Shown here: piece by piece, positions 21,001 through 31,491 of the stretch
How the letters are laid out: each line of letters begins with the position of its first letter
Position numbering within the stretch: the stretch's first letter is position 1
From: Rhipidocladum racemiflorum
Taxonomy: Eukaryota > Streptophyta > Magnoliopsida > Poales > Poaceae
Length of the DNA stretch: 64,000 bases
Direction: 5' to 3'
Assembly: GCA_036346355.1 (NCBI GenBank)
Contig: CM070576.1
Coordinates: forward strand, 52,933,712 to 52,997,711
Program-made: the position numbers and the translations under genes
Notes under the pieces: generated by a model
What the model was told of the DNA's origin: nothing
The model's database searches: none
What the model saw: the letters and a program-made list of their open reading frames with translations, nothing else

Positions 21001-24000
21001 CTACTCTGATTCACCAGGGTGCAATCCACATTCTAATCTGATGGCTTCCAGGAGCTGAGGTGATATCACCTCCTTTTCTCCTTCGTTTGTTCTATTTACC
21101 TTTGAGCTTATCTGGGCCACTTCTGCTCCCCAACCCCTGTACAAAATCACTTTGTTCGGTTCTCGCGACACTAGAACCGACCCAGTTGCCTCCTGATTCC
21201 ATTGGACAATGGAGAAGCTCAGATTAATTCTAGAGTATTTAAGATCCAGTATACTCTGTCATGGATTACAAACCTCTAGTTCTGATATCAGCTGCTGAAT
21301 TGGAGTTCCATCCGCTCTGTTCTTAATATTCACAATAGCAAGAGGATTTTTCTTGAAGTGTGTCTTTATTGTTTTTGCAACTCCTGTGATCACATTATTC
21401 CTCCCTAAGATAGGAATCAGATGCTTAGCACATTAATTTGAAGTTCGTGTAAACTGTAGTGGGAATAAGACTAAAAAGATACCGATGGCAAGTACTGGCC
21501 GTTTCTTCATTTTCAAAGCTTGCTTCCTCAGCACAAGCCTTTCTCGATTTGACAGTGGTGCAGCTCTGAAAGGCAAATGAGGAGCAGATTTCTCATCCAA
21601 TTTTGGCTCATCTGGTGCCGGGCAAGGTTTAAGGGTTCCTACATCTTTTGAATCACCTTCATTATGACCATCTGAAGTGCATGTCACAGGAGAATTAAGT
21701 TGGTTTTGCTGCAACATCAATTCATCAGCATCAGCGGAGAACAAAAGCCATATGGCAGGAAAACAACATTAACAAACTCACATGTTTAATCACATTATCG
21801 GATGAAGCTGTACTTAAACTGTCAGTCGGACATGGATTTGCAGTCTCAGAAGAGTCATCTTTAAGCATGTTGAAGCATAATTTGTTCTGTAAATATCGTT
21901 TGCAGTGTGCACATTAATTCACCATAAATTCATTGAAAAGGATCAAACTACAAAGTACATTTTATATAAGGAAGGGAGGGCTAATAAGTAATGACCTGCA
22001 AATCATCCAAAGGAACACCAGTTTTTGTTAAATACAAGGTTCTATCTGTTTCACCTAAAGTGCACTCATCAACTCCTGACTTGGAACACTCAGGAGCAAC
22101 TTCAGGCACTTCCTTGACAATGTATATTTACATAAACAGATAATCAGGCACATTATGGAATATACTGAGCTGCAATGGAACTGCATTCAAGTTATAAAGT
22201 GTTTACTTCACTTTTCTCCTCTAACATTCCAGAGCTAACGTGGAGATCATGCATGCCTTTGTTTTTGCGGCCTGAGTTCATCCGATTAGATGGAGTCACA
22301 GATCGGTCCTCCATTTGATAAAAAACATTGTATTCTAGTTAGTGAACAAATTAACACCATACATAACAAAAATGATATAAGCTAAGCATTGAATAAAAAC
22401 TCACCATCTGATCCCTCAAGGAGTCAATATTCTTTGACAGATTAAGGACATAAAGCTTCAAGGACTAAAATGAACAAGATATTAATTCAGGATCTCAAAA
22501 ATAACTCCACAAAATAGCCATAACAAACCAATGATTTAAGCCTCACCTTATAACGTTGATACTCCACAGAATGCTTCAAAGCATCCCTTTTATTCAACAA
22601 AGATTTTGGTCTTAGAGTTGATGGCCTCCGGTAGTTCTTTCCTCGATATATTATAATTGCATGTCCTTTGCTCACTCTTTCCACTGCCACCAAAATACCA
22701 CCACTCTCCGCCTCTAGCATTTGAGCAGCATATTCAACATCTTCAATGATGTGCTCTTTGCATATAATCTTGACAAGTTCTCGATACTTCCAATGAAGGT
22801 GCATATTTTCAACAGTACCATCAAAAACTCCCCTTCGTCCTGCAAATCAATAGAAAAAGGGTATTAAAATTAAACAGTAAAATGAAAGATACAAGTGTGT
22901 GGCAGGGGCGTAGCCAAGGGTTGGCACGGTTGGGTCATGGTCCAACCAGTGCCAACCCGGCCTACCGAGTATTCTTCATATCCTCCTATTTCTTGAGAGC
23001 TGTACAGCGTATAAAACAGAAGGAAAAAAATGCCAGCCCGGCCCACTAAGTATTCTTCATATCCTCCATGCTAATGGTAATATTTAAAACCTTATTAGTA
23101 TCTTCGTATATATTTAGCTTTTGATACATTTTATGTTTATATATTGCCTTGTTACCTATTTTTTTTAAAATTGGACCAACCTTCTTTAAAATCCTGACTA
23201 CGCCACTGGTGTGTGGGGAAATACCAAAAATTTATGGAGAAATTACAAGGAATCTTCCCATTACCCTAGCTACACAATGTACACCTTTCCTAAAAAGATC
23301 TATGCATTATTTGCAGTTCAGTCTCCAGCCATTTACATTCTATTAACTTAGTGGGACCAGATATCAGATATGTCTCAACAAACCAGTAGTGCAGCTGCCT
23401 TGGCAGAGGTCAAGACTTTATTTCACCGTTTTTTTTGCCATGTCTCTTTTTTCTTTTCGGGGTGAGGCCACGGGGGTGGATTGTTATTGCTGGTATACTT
23501 TAAAGCGGTGACAGACACATCATAGATAGGTATAGGATGATATGAAAGGAGCTGTTTCCCAGATGAGACAAGAAATGACAGAATAACTTCAAATTTGTGC
23601 ACTTCAAACAACACAAAACCAGAACTGGATAATTCTAATTAGGTGGTGTTCGGAACAGATGTGAGCAGTGGAATGCAAGGTTGAGGAGAACATCCACCTA
23701 GCAACAGAAATGGTTTCATCTTCAGACCAACTTTCCTCAACATGTACCTCTCCTCTTCTGAGATAGCCTCTCTAGTTTCAGCTTTTGAAGGCTGAGAAGC
23801 CTTTTCTAGCCCTTCAAGAAGTTTTTCAGCCTTCTCTTTCTCTGCTGTAGCCTGACAAATATTTCGTGTGCGTATTAAGTAATGGAATTCACAAAACAGA
23901 CATTACCAAGAGATGGGAACCATTAAATTTACATAAATAAGTACCTGAGATAATCTGGTCTCCACATTCTGGGCAACTGTATTTAGAGATTTTGTTCTGT

Positions 24001-27000
24001 TTTTGGTACCAGAAGTTTCCTCTTCATGCTTCTCTTCACAGCATTCATGCTCGTGTACTGAGGCATCAATTGTCATCTTCAGTTCAAAAGCATCTTGAAT
24101 AGGTGTGCTTTCTTCATTGTTAGGCTTGGGCTTGCTGATTTTAGAATTGACGTACTTTCTACGTTTTTCTATAGCAAGAGAGACAGCTGGGGGGAGGAAA
24201 TCTTTCCCTCTGTATAATACAATTGACTCACTATCCCTAGACAAAAGGGTCCCACCTGTCAAGCCCTGCAAGATTAAGAACATAATAGTGGAAATTACAA
24301 TCCTGATTTTGAGAATGAAGATCCTAATGATGGTTTATTGTAGACCTGTTCATGGGCAGCCCGGCCTGGTGGCCTGGCCCCATTTTCCCGGGCGGACTGG
24401 GCTTTCTTCTCAGGCCGGGCTTGAGCCTGAAGGATTTTTTGGGCCCTTCTTGGGCTTTGATTTGAGCGGCCTGGCCCGGCCAGATAATACCACACACAGC
24501 CGCCAAATAACAGTCCAGATGTGGGATTTCGAAGGGCAGCAATACAGGAAAGTCCAGATCTCCTACATACCATCGACTCCTCCAGCTGCAATTGTTCTCG
24601 CCGCTGGCCTCATTCTTCGCTGCCACGGCCGCCCTCGGCGCCAAACTCGCCTCCCGCCTCCCTGTCTCCCCCACTCCCGTTGACCTCCCCCATGGGCATG
24701 GCTTCTCCCTCCATGCGCTTGGATGAATAGATGGAAGAGAAGGTATTCTGCTTAGTCGGGTTTTCAGGCCAGGCCTCGGGCTTTGTGGTCAGGCTGGGCT
24801 CGGGCCTCTTGGGCCCGGTATTTACAAGTCAGGCTTTTCAAGCCCAGCCTAAAGCCCAGGATTTGAACAGGTCTAGTGTATTGTGATGTCTAGTAGAAAC
24901 AAAAGTAAAAACTGAAAGGTCCGGACAGATTTGGATCACATCAGAAACTAAAAGTATATTTGCCAAATGTCTGATCTCACATACATCAATGTGATATGCA
25001 ATAAGCATTAACTTTTTAAGTTCTCATTAGAGAACAGAAACAATTTTGTTTTTGTCATGTAAAAGTTCTGTGTTGCAGTAGTTCAACTTCAATTACGAAA
25101 GAAACACAAACAGATATCTTACATTTCCAAATTTGATGGCACATTTCAAAAGTTAAACCTACAATGCCATCAAAGTATTGTTTTACAATTTTACCAAAAC
25201 AATGCTAGAGAACATAAAATGCAATGTGTAACTGCGGATGATAAATCGATGACACCTACCTACCTTTAATTCCTCAGAGATGAGCTCACTATTAATGTTG
25301 TGTGCGCCTCTCTTGATCGCAATCTTTGCTACTTCACATCTTTCCCATAGCTTGATCATCGATGCAGCCAATCCTTGAAGATTACAGCTTCTTCCTAGAC
25401 AATGGATGACACAAAAATTAATAACAATGATCCTTATCAAAAGCCATCAAAGACAATAAAAAAGAGTAAATTACTGAACATTACCGAGTGCATAGTGGCA
25501 GGGCAAGGGACGAGCTAGTCTCCTAAGGATAGTCATTTCCCTATCTGTTAGCTTAGGTGGCACACCTGAAGGAAGAAGACGAAAAGGCCTACGGAACCCA
25601 GGAACAATAGCTGGTAACAAATCAGCATCTACAGGAAGGGGGTCATACCCCCACCAATCAGAAAACCGTGGCCCCAACCCATCCAATAATTTGTCAGCTT
25701 CCTCTGCAAGTTTGACCTCCCCAGGCAACTGTAAGCGAAACTTATTCGGAGAACCAACACCAGCAACTAAGGTTGACCGAGCTTGAGCACTGACCTCACT
25801 AGGAGGATGTACATTAGTGTTTCTATAGAATGTTGCATGCTGTTCATTTGGAGCTCCATTACTGTGTTGGTCTGTAGATCTAATGTAACTCCCCTCCTGC
25901 CCATCAACAACATGCCATTTAGAGGATATTGTGGGATGATTTGCATCTTTCTTTCTGATGCCACTCTGCTCCAAAGGCATTATATCATGATTATTGTCCT
26001 CTTCTCCTATACTCCTCTGTTCTCCATATACTATACCAACATTCTTGCCCTCATCCTCACGAGTACTATCATGTTCTGCATGATTACCAGCATCCTCTTC
26101 ACTACTACTTCGTTCCACAGATGCTATACCAATATCCTCATCCTCATCTCCAGAACTGCTATGCTCTGATGATTCATCCTTGAGACGATCAACCCTGTTT
26201 TCTCTGTCATGGAAGTAAGGATACTTATAGTTGGTTCCTCTATATAGTATAATGGTGCTTCCAGATCTCCAAATGACTAAGCCTCCAGTTGTCCTCTATC
26301 AAACAATACACATAGAGCATGTCAATTGCAAATTGAACAACATTGAGATGAAAATAGTCGAGTCAAAATCCAATTATACACCGAGCAGAGCTTCTATGCT
26401 CTTCCTTCTAGTACAAGTTACACAAATCTTGAAGCAAGCGAAGGGGTAAGTAATCACCATCTACCATCCATTTATGCTTTAATAGTTGTGCAACTTTTAA
26501 AAGGAAGAGCATAGAAGCACCTCTCTTATACACCATTTCTCTTGTTACAGGCTTACAGCCTTCTGTTTGTCAAATGGAATTTGAAATGAAATCTATTTTG
26601 AAGAAGCAGTCGTTATTTGCATGCAAGTGCACTATTAAAATGAATTTATTTCAAATAAACAGCATATCCACATATTAATCATACGACTTCAAAGTTATCA
26701 GAGCGGTACTTTGACCTACCATGCTGCTCATTTCCCCTTGCTCACCAAGAGTGTACAATCATGTAGAGCACTCAACATCTTATCCTATCAGGCTATCACA
26801 GTGTGAAACGAATTCCAAAGTATGGATACCGAACAAACAGACCCCAAGGCACAAACAGACTCCAAGGCCCAAACATACTAACATCCGGTGGCATTCCAGC
26901 ATAAACTAGCGCCCTTATGCCTTCCAGCATCAAAATTTTTTGAACGTGTTACTAAGGGAAACACACGGACACACACACCCAACGCCAAGGCAAACCTTGT

Positions 27001-27643
27001 TGGACACGCGTAACACAGCTGAACAGGGCAGAGCAGCGCTCACCTCGAGGATCTCGTGCGTGCGTCTCATGTTCATGGCGGAGACGTCGTCGCACCTGAT
27101 CTTCACGAGCTCCGCGTTGCGCCACCGCTCGTGTATCCCATTCACGATCCCCTCCGTGACGCCGGCCTTCCCAACCTTGAGCCTCTTCCGCAGCCGGATC
27201 CCGATCCCCTGCAGCCGCCGCAGCTCGTCCCGCGGCAGCGCCAGCTCCGCCGCGGACGGCGGCGCCGAAGCCGATGCATACCTCCCGCGCCTCCTCTGCC
27301 GCGAGGCGGTGGCCTTGGCGTCGCCCGTGGCCCAGCTCGGGTCTAGCGTGGAGCCGACGCGGTGGCGCGGGATCTCAGTACGGGTGGGCACGAAGATCTC
27401 GCCAGGGGATGGGGCGTCCGCGCTCGGTGCCGGGGCCGGGGCCGGAGTTGGGGTCTCGGGGGTGGTTTCGAGGTAGCCGAGGCTGCGGAGCTTGTCAGAG
27501 ATGCGGCGGAGCGCGGACTTGGCGAGGAGCTCCGGCGATGTGGAGGTGGAGGCGTGGAGTGGAGGGAGGCGGGGACGGGGGTGGTGGGGCTTGGAGGCGG
27601 CGACGGGGAGGAGAGGGGAAAAGTGGGGGGAGAAGAGGAGCAT
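21001..27643 (-). CDS. CFM2: CFM2-like chloroplast intron-splicing factor, four CRM domains
   Basis: Exons (minus strand): 27643-27044, 26295-25485, 25394-25264, 24265-23945, 23851-23698, 22839-22547, 22464-22405, 22308-22207, 22112-21996, 21886-21782, 21708-21483, 21404-21274, 21192-21001. All junctions are GT/AG, phases agree, and the 3243-nt CDS has no internal stop (1080 aa). CRM domains lie at about residues 130-222 (GKAGVTEGIVNGIHERW), 447-540 (RRLARPLPCHYALG, then LYRGKDF), 651-745 (NMHLHWKYRELVKII, then IYRGKNY) and 950-1042 (LSNRERLVLRKQALKMKKR, then LYRGWG). The N-terminus is Ser/Pro/Ala-rich, fitting a plastid transit peptide. Four CRM domains in this arrangement and the motif sequences match CFM2, which in Arabidopsis binds chloroplast introns (trnL-UAA, ndhA, ycf3, clpP) with CAF proteins. 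Arabidopsis CFM2 is about 1010 aa. The start is the Met before LLFSPHFSP; upstream in-frame sequence looks like 5' UTR. Introns 3 and 5 carry hAT insertions. Confidence 0.93.
22903..23208. mobile_element. Non-autonomous hAT element in CFM2 intron 5
   Basis: Ends CAGGGGCGTAGCCAAGG and (reverse complement) CAGTGGCGTAGTCAGGA are flanked by identical 8-bp TSDs GTGTGTGG (22895-22902, 23209-23216). The 306-bp interior contains the direct repeat AGTATTCTTCATATCCTCC. It leaves the splice sites untouched. Confidence 0.92.
24341..24875. mobile_element. Non-autonomous hAT element in CFM2 intron 3, with coding-like insert
   Basis: Ends TAGACCTGTTCA on both sides (right in reverse complement) have flanks GTTTATTG (24333-24340) and GTGTATTG (24876-24883), 7 of 8 matching. 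Subterminal GGCCTGGCC / GGGCTCGGG words are typical. The centre (about 24500-24735) differs in composition and has an open plus-strand frame (FSPLASFFAATAALGAKLAS) resembling a host exon with a hydrophobic segment, possibly a captured gene fragment. Confidence 0.8.
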
Positions 27644-29030
27644 TTGGGTAGCGTGGCGTGTGATGGGAGCGGAGGGAGAAGGGGGGTTTAACTTGGCCGT
27701 GGGGCGGTAGAGGATAAGGCGCTGGGAGGTAGACCGAGGAGGGCGATGAGTGGTGTTTTGAGATGCGTGCTGTTGATTGATGCTTGTACGTGCGTGCCAT
27801 GAACTGTTCACGGGAAAGTGGAAGCAGATCAATCCTCGAACAAGCGTCAAAAATCGGGCAAATTTTCAGACATTTTTGTGAGAGCTCGAATTTCGATCCT
27901 AAATGTCGATCGGATAAAATAATTTGAAAAAAATCCGAAATGCTATATAATATCGAAAATCTCGGCAAGATCTCAAGTATTTTGATCGAAATCTCAGATA
28001 TTTTGATCAGATTTTAATTTTTTGGCTGGATTTGATTGGATTTAGGGTCAATCATCTGTAAAATTTTTAAAATTTTCTAATATGGTTTAAACCATTTTTC
28101 GCTCGGTTGAAATTTATATAACAAGGCATATAGCTAATAATATTGTTATACCTCTTCTTGCAAAAACATGTTCGTACTTCGTACTCCTTTTAATTATGTT
28201 TTTTTACATCTTCTTGCAATATATGTTGAATATTATATATATATGCATTCATTTTATTATGTGTCAAATTTATTTCGCTATCTGGAATATACTCCTTTCA
28301 ATTATATGTCAAATTTATTTCATGTCTATTATTTATGATGATAATATATATTGATTGTTCAAAAACAACTTTTTTGCCTTTTAATTATATGAAAGCTTAC
28401 AGAATTTTAAAAAGCCCAGTTAAAAAGTCATATATTTATTTAGGTTTTGATTTTTTTTTTATCTTTTAAGTAAGAGGCAAAAAAAAAAAACTGGGACTGA
28501 GCCTAAAATCCTTTTTCATCCATGTGGTTGGATCGATATATTGAATTAAAATTTCGGTATATTCACATGGATGGACTGTGATTTTGGTTTAAAGATAGCA
28601 AGTTGCGGGGATTCTTCCTGCTCCTGGGATGACCAGTGAACGAGTATCGTTGCGTAGATGGGGATGTATCATGTTAAAACAAATTTAATGTATCATGTTT
28701 AGCTTCTAGCTTACCTCGTTGCTGTAAGAAGTACTCTCAATTTCCAAAGAACAAACAAATAATCAGGCGGTCAATGACAGAATTGACTACTACTTTTTTT
28801 TTCCAATTATATGTTAGTAAAAATTAAGAAAAAAAATAATGATATGGAAATATTGAATCTATCAATATCATTTGCGTGTGGAAAATCTAAATATTATATA
28901 CATTAATGATCAAAATTTTAAAAAGTATGTTGCACGTACTAAAACAATATCTATTTGTGAACTCAGAAAAAAATATACCCAACAAAAATGTTAGCATTAG
29001 ATACATCCCTCTATAATCATCTCCATCCCC
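27644..29030. other. CFM2 upstream region and AT-rich intergenic DNA
   Basis: The first ~200 bp should contain the CFM2 promoter and 5' UTR (minus strand); no clear TATA box was found. From about 27880 to 28060 there is a degraded copy of the CGAAATCTCGG hAT family without recognisable ends. The rest is AT-rich with poly-A and poly-T runs and short repeats of TCAAATTTATTTC (28244, 28305). Confidence 0.5.
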
Positions 29031-29033
29031 TAA

Positions 29034-29250
29034 GGCCATTCCCAGTGCATAGTTTTATTTTCCAGTTTTCAAAAGTGTCACATCAGCTTTTGTCTAGGTA
29101 ACTGTGTATCTCAGGTTTCATCCAGATGAAACTCACTCACCTCCCATGAAACTCTTTCTATCTCTCTCTTCATAATTATCTTGTCATGTCACCAAACATG
29201 ATGATGTGTCACATCATTAAATGAAAATGAAACTCTCACTGTGAATGGCC
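29034..29250. mobile_element. Tourist-like MITE (GGCCATTCCCAGTG family)
   Basis: Ends GGCCATTCCCAGTGCATAG and (reverse complement) GGCCATTCACAGTGAGAG lie between TAA trinucleotides at 29031-29033 and 29251-29253. The right TAA is shared with the next MITE. Confidence 0.88.
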
Positions 29251-29253
29251 TAA

Positions 29254-29535
29254 GGGCATGTCCAATGGTAGAGCCAACTATTGGCTATAAGAAAGCTCCA
29301 TGTCACTTATAGCTAGTTTAAAGACAAGCTCTCCAATGGGTTGGCTATAACATATCTCTAACATTAAATGTGGGTCCACATGTAATTGTCTTTTATTTTT
29401 CTTGAAAAACACTATAGCCTGGCTCTTAGTTAAGAGCCAGCTCTTGTCTCTCTCCTCTACTTCTCTCCTCCACATAAGCAAAAAGATGAGATGGACTCCT
29501 TATAGCCTGCTGACATGTCTCCATTGGGGATGCTC
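29254..29535. mobile_element. Tourist-like MITE (282 bp, GGGCATGTCC family)
   Basis: The left end GGGCATGTCCAATGG and right end (reverse complement) GAGCATCCCCAATGG sit between TAA (29251-29253) and TAA (29536-29538). It is a divergent relative of 17792-18073: same length and shared words (TTGGCTATAA, CCACATAAGCAAAA). Confidence 0.88.
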
Positions 29536-29538
29536 TAA

Positions 29539-29820
29539 GGGCATCTGCAATGGTGTAGTCAATTACTAGCTATAAAAAATGTACATGTCATCTATAGATA
29601 GCTAATAGACAACCTTTCTAATAGACTAGCTATAGCATTGTCTACAAAATTAAATATGGACCCATATATAAGAGGTGATAAATGCCTTGGAATCAGCTAT
29701 AGCCTGACTATAAGTTAGTAGTCAGTCTATATCTCTCTCTACTTTTTCTCTCATCCACCTAAGCAAAATGCTGAGTTGGCACCCTTATAGTAAGCTGAAG
29801 TGGCACCATTGCAGATGTCC
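29539..29820. mobile_element. Tourist-like MITE (282 bp, GGGCATCTGCAA family)
   Basis: Ends GGGCATCTGCAATGG and (reverse complement) GGACATCTGCAATGG lie between TAA at 29536-29538 and 29821-29823. It is highly similar to the copy at 17792-18073 over its whole length. Confidence 0.92.
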
Positions 29821-30349
29821 TAATAGATGCGCTCCTTAATTAGATACATCCCATAAGGATATTTAAGTTGCATTAAAAATGTCTAAACACGACCCATAGA
29901 ATTCAGAATTGCTGTAACCGTGGCACATTGTTCTGAAATCGTCTCAATTTTAAATTTCGAAATCATCAATTTGCATTTTTTTTTCCTTCTGACTTTTCTT
30001 TTTTCCCCGTATACTATGTATATTAAGCTCGGGAGAAAGGGCCGATGGAGGACCACCCCACGTGTCCCTTGCTGTTTTTGTAAAATAGCCCTCCGGTTCT
30101 TCCAAATTACGTACAGGTCCCTGTAGATTTACGGATAGGTTCTTTGTGATTTTCTGTGAGAGGAAAAAAAATTTACTCGGTTCGCGTTTAGGTCCCCCGT
30201 TCGATGTTTTACGAAAAAAATCCTCCTTAAATACGAATCGCGAACGAACCCTTTCCTAATTTTTCAGAATAGCGAACAGGTCCAAAAATATAACAAATTG
30301 GTCCCCGCACTTTACATTCAGGTCCTTTATCCGTTTTATCCAGATTTTT

Positions 30350-30940
30350 TTTTTGTGATCCGTTTTTTCTTCGGAGCATGGGAAAAATGTTTTCGTTGGC
30401 CGTTTTCCCTAAAAAAATGTAAATTCGTTTTTCGTCCGTCGTTTATCTGTTTTCCTTTTTTTGTTATCCGTTTTTTCTCCGGAGCATAGGAAAAAAGTTT
30501 TTGTTGACCGTTTTTCCTCAGAAAAAAAATGCAAATTCGTTTCAGTTGTTTTGTTTCTTTGTTTACATTGGAAAAATATTTTGTTGTCCTTTTTCTCGGA
30601 CCGGACAAAACGTTTTCGTGGTCCATTTTTCCTCAGGAAAAACAATTTTTTCTCCGAAACATGGGAAAAAAGTTTTTGTTTACGTTTTTGTTCAGAAAAA
30701 AAAAAATGCAAATTCGTTTTTCGTTGGTCGTTTTTCCGTTTTTGTTGGAAAAAATATTTTTGTTGTCTGTTTTTTCTCCAGATCCCGGGAAAAACGTTTT
30801 CGTGGTCCATTTTTCCTCAGAAAAAACAAATCAGTTTTTCGTTCATCCTTTCCCCGTTTTTGCCAAAAAATATTTTCGTGGTCCATTTTTTCTCCAGAGC
30901 CCAGAAAAAAATGTTTTCATGTCCTATTTTCCCTAAAAAA
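30350..30940. repeat. Minisatellite inside Helitron
   Basis: About eight imperfect repeats of 60-90 bp each contain CCGTTTTT(T)C, a GGAGC(A/C)(C)(A/T)GGG-type word, GAAAAA(A)(T)GTTTTCGT and TGCAAATTCGTTT. They generate long Lys/Phe/Arg-rich open frames on both strands that are not genes. Confidence 0.8.
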
Positions 30941-31067
30941 ACGAAAATCCGTTTTCAATTCACGCACGAGGCTCGGTCTCTACGGTTTCTCGAGCTTCCA
31001 AAATTTTTGAAGATACATCTAAGTCTATTTTTTCATAAAAAAACGTAAAATCATTTTTTGTTTGCGC

Positions 31068-31085
31068 GCGCGGCGTGCACCGCGC
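31068..31085 (+). terminator. Helitron 3' terminal hairpin
   Basis: A perfect 6-bp GC stem with a six-base loop lies 7 bp before the terminal CTAG. In Helitrons this hairpin acts as the rolling-circle termination signal. Confidence 0.7.
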
Positions 31086-31096
31086 TTACGGTCTAG

Positions 31097-31491
31097 TATA
31101 TATAATCATCTCCTTATTTCCGCCTCAACGGTTTGATTCGAAGATGAACAACCCAAACACGAGACTATCGCCCACCAGCCACAATCGTTCGCTACACGCC
31201 CGCGCGCAGAAAGCAAACAATAAACAAGCACAAAATAATTGAATGAATTTTAGAAAAGAGAGTAGAAATACGATCAAAATCAAATCCAAAAAGCGCAAAA
31301 GGCCTGCACTTGTTTGTGCGCCACCAAAGCTAACGCCTCCCACTTCCCGTCTCGAGCGCCGGTAAACTTGCCCACGCCCCAATCTCCATTCCCCACGAAC
31401 CCTAACCGCACTTCTCCCTCCCCCGTCGCGCCGCCGCCCGCCCCTCCAGGGTCCCGGCGGAATCTATCCTCCGCGCGGGGCGGCGCCGGCG
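31097..31491 (+). promoter_or_regulatory. Upstream region and 5' UTR of the SAM-domain gene
   Basis: The sequence becomes C-rich from about 31360 to the ATG at 31492, typical of a grass 5' UTR. The Helitron ends less than 400 bp upstream of the start codon, so little separates the element from the promoter. No TATA box identified. Confidence 0.5.

Larger units (their letters stand above)
30010..31096 (+). mobile_element. Non-autonomous Helitron
   Basis: The 3' end has a GC-rich hairpin, stem GCGCGG / CCGCGC (31068-31085), followed 7 bp later by CTAG (31093-31096) and T. This is the standard Helitron 3' terminus and AT target. The 5' region TATACTATGTATATTAAG resembles grass Helitron 5' ends, but the terminal TC is not clear, so the left edge is approximate. 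There is no Rep/helicase. The interior is partly a minisatellite. A degraded relative is at 5961-6652. Confidence 0.75.

Noticed and set aside
30336..31048. Overlapping Lys/Phe/Arg-rich open frames on both strands (up to 195 codons)
   Set aside because: They are produced by the Helitron minisatellite; repeat-derived, no domain.
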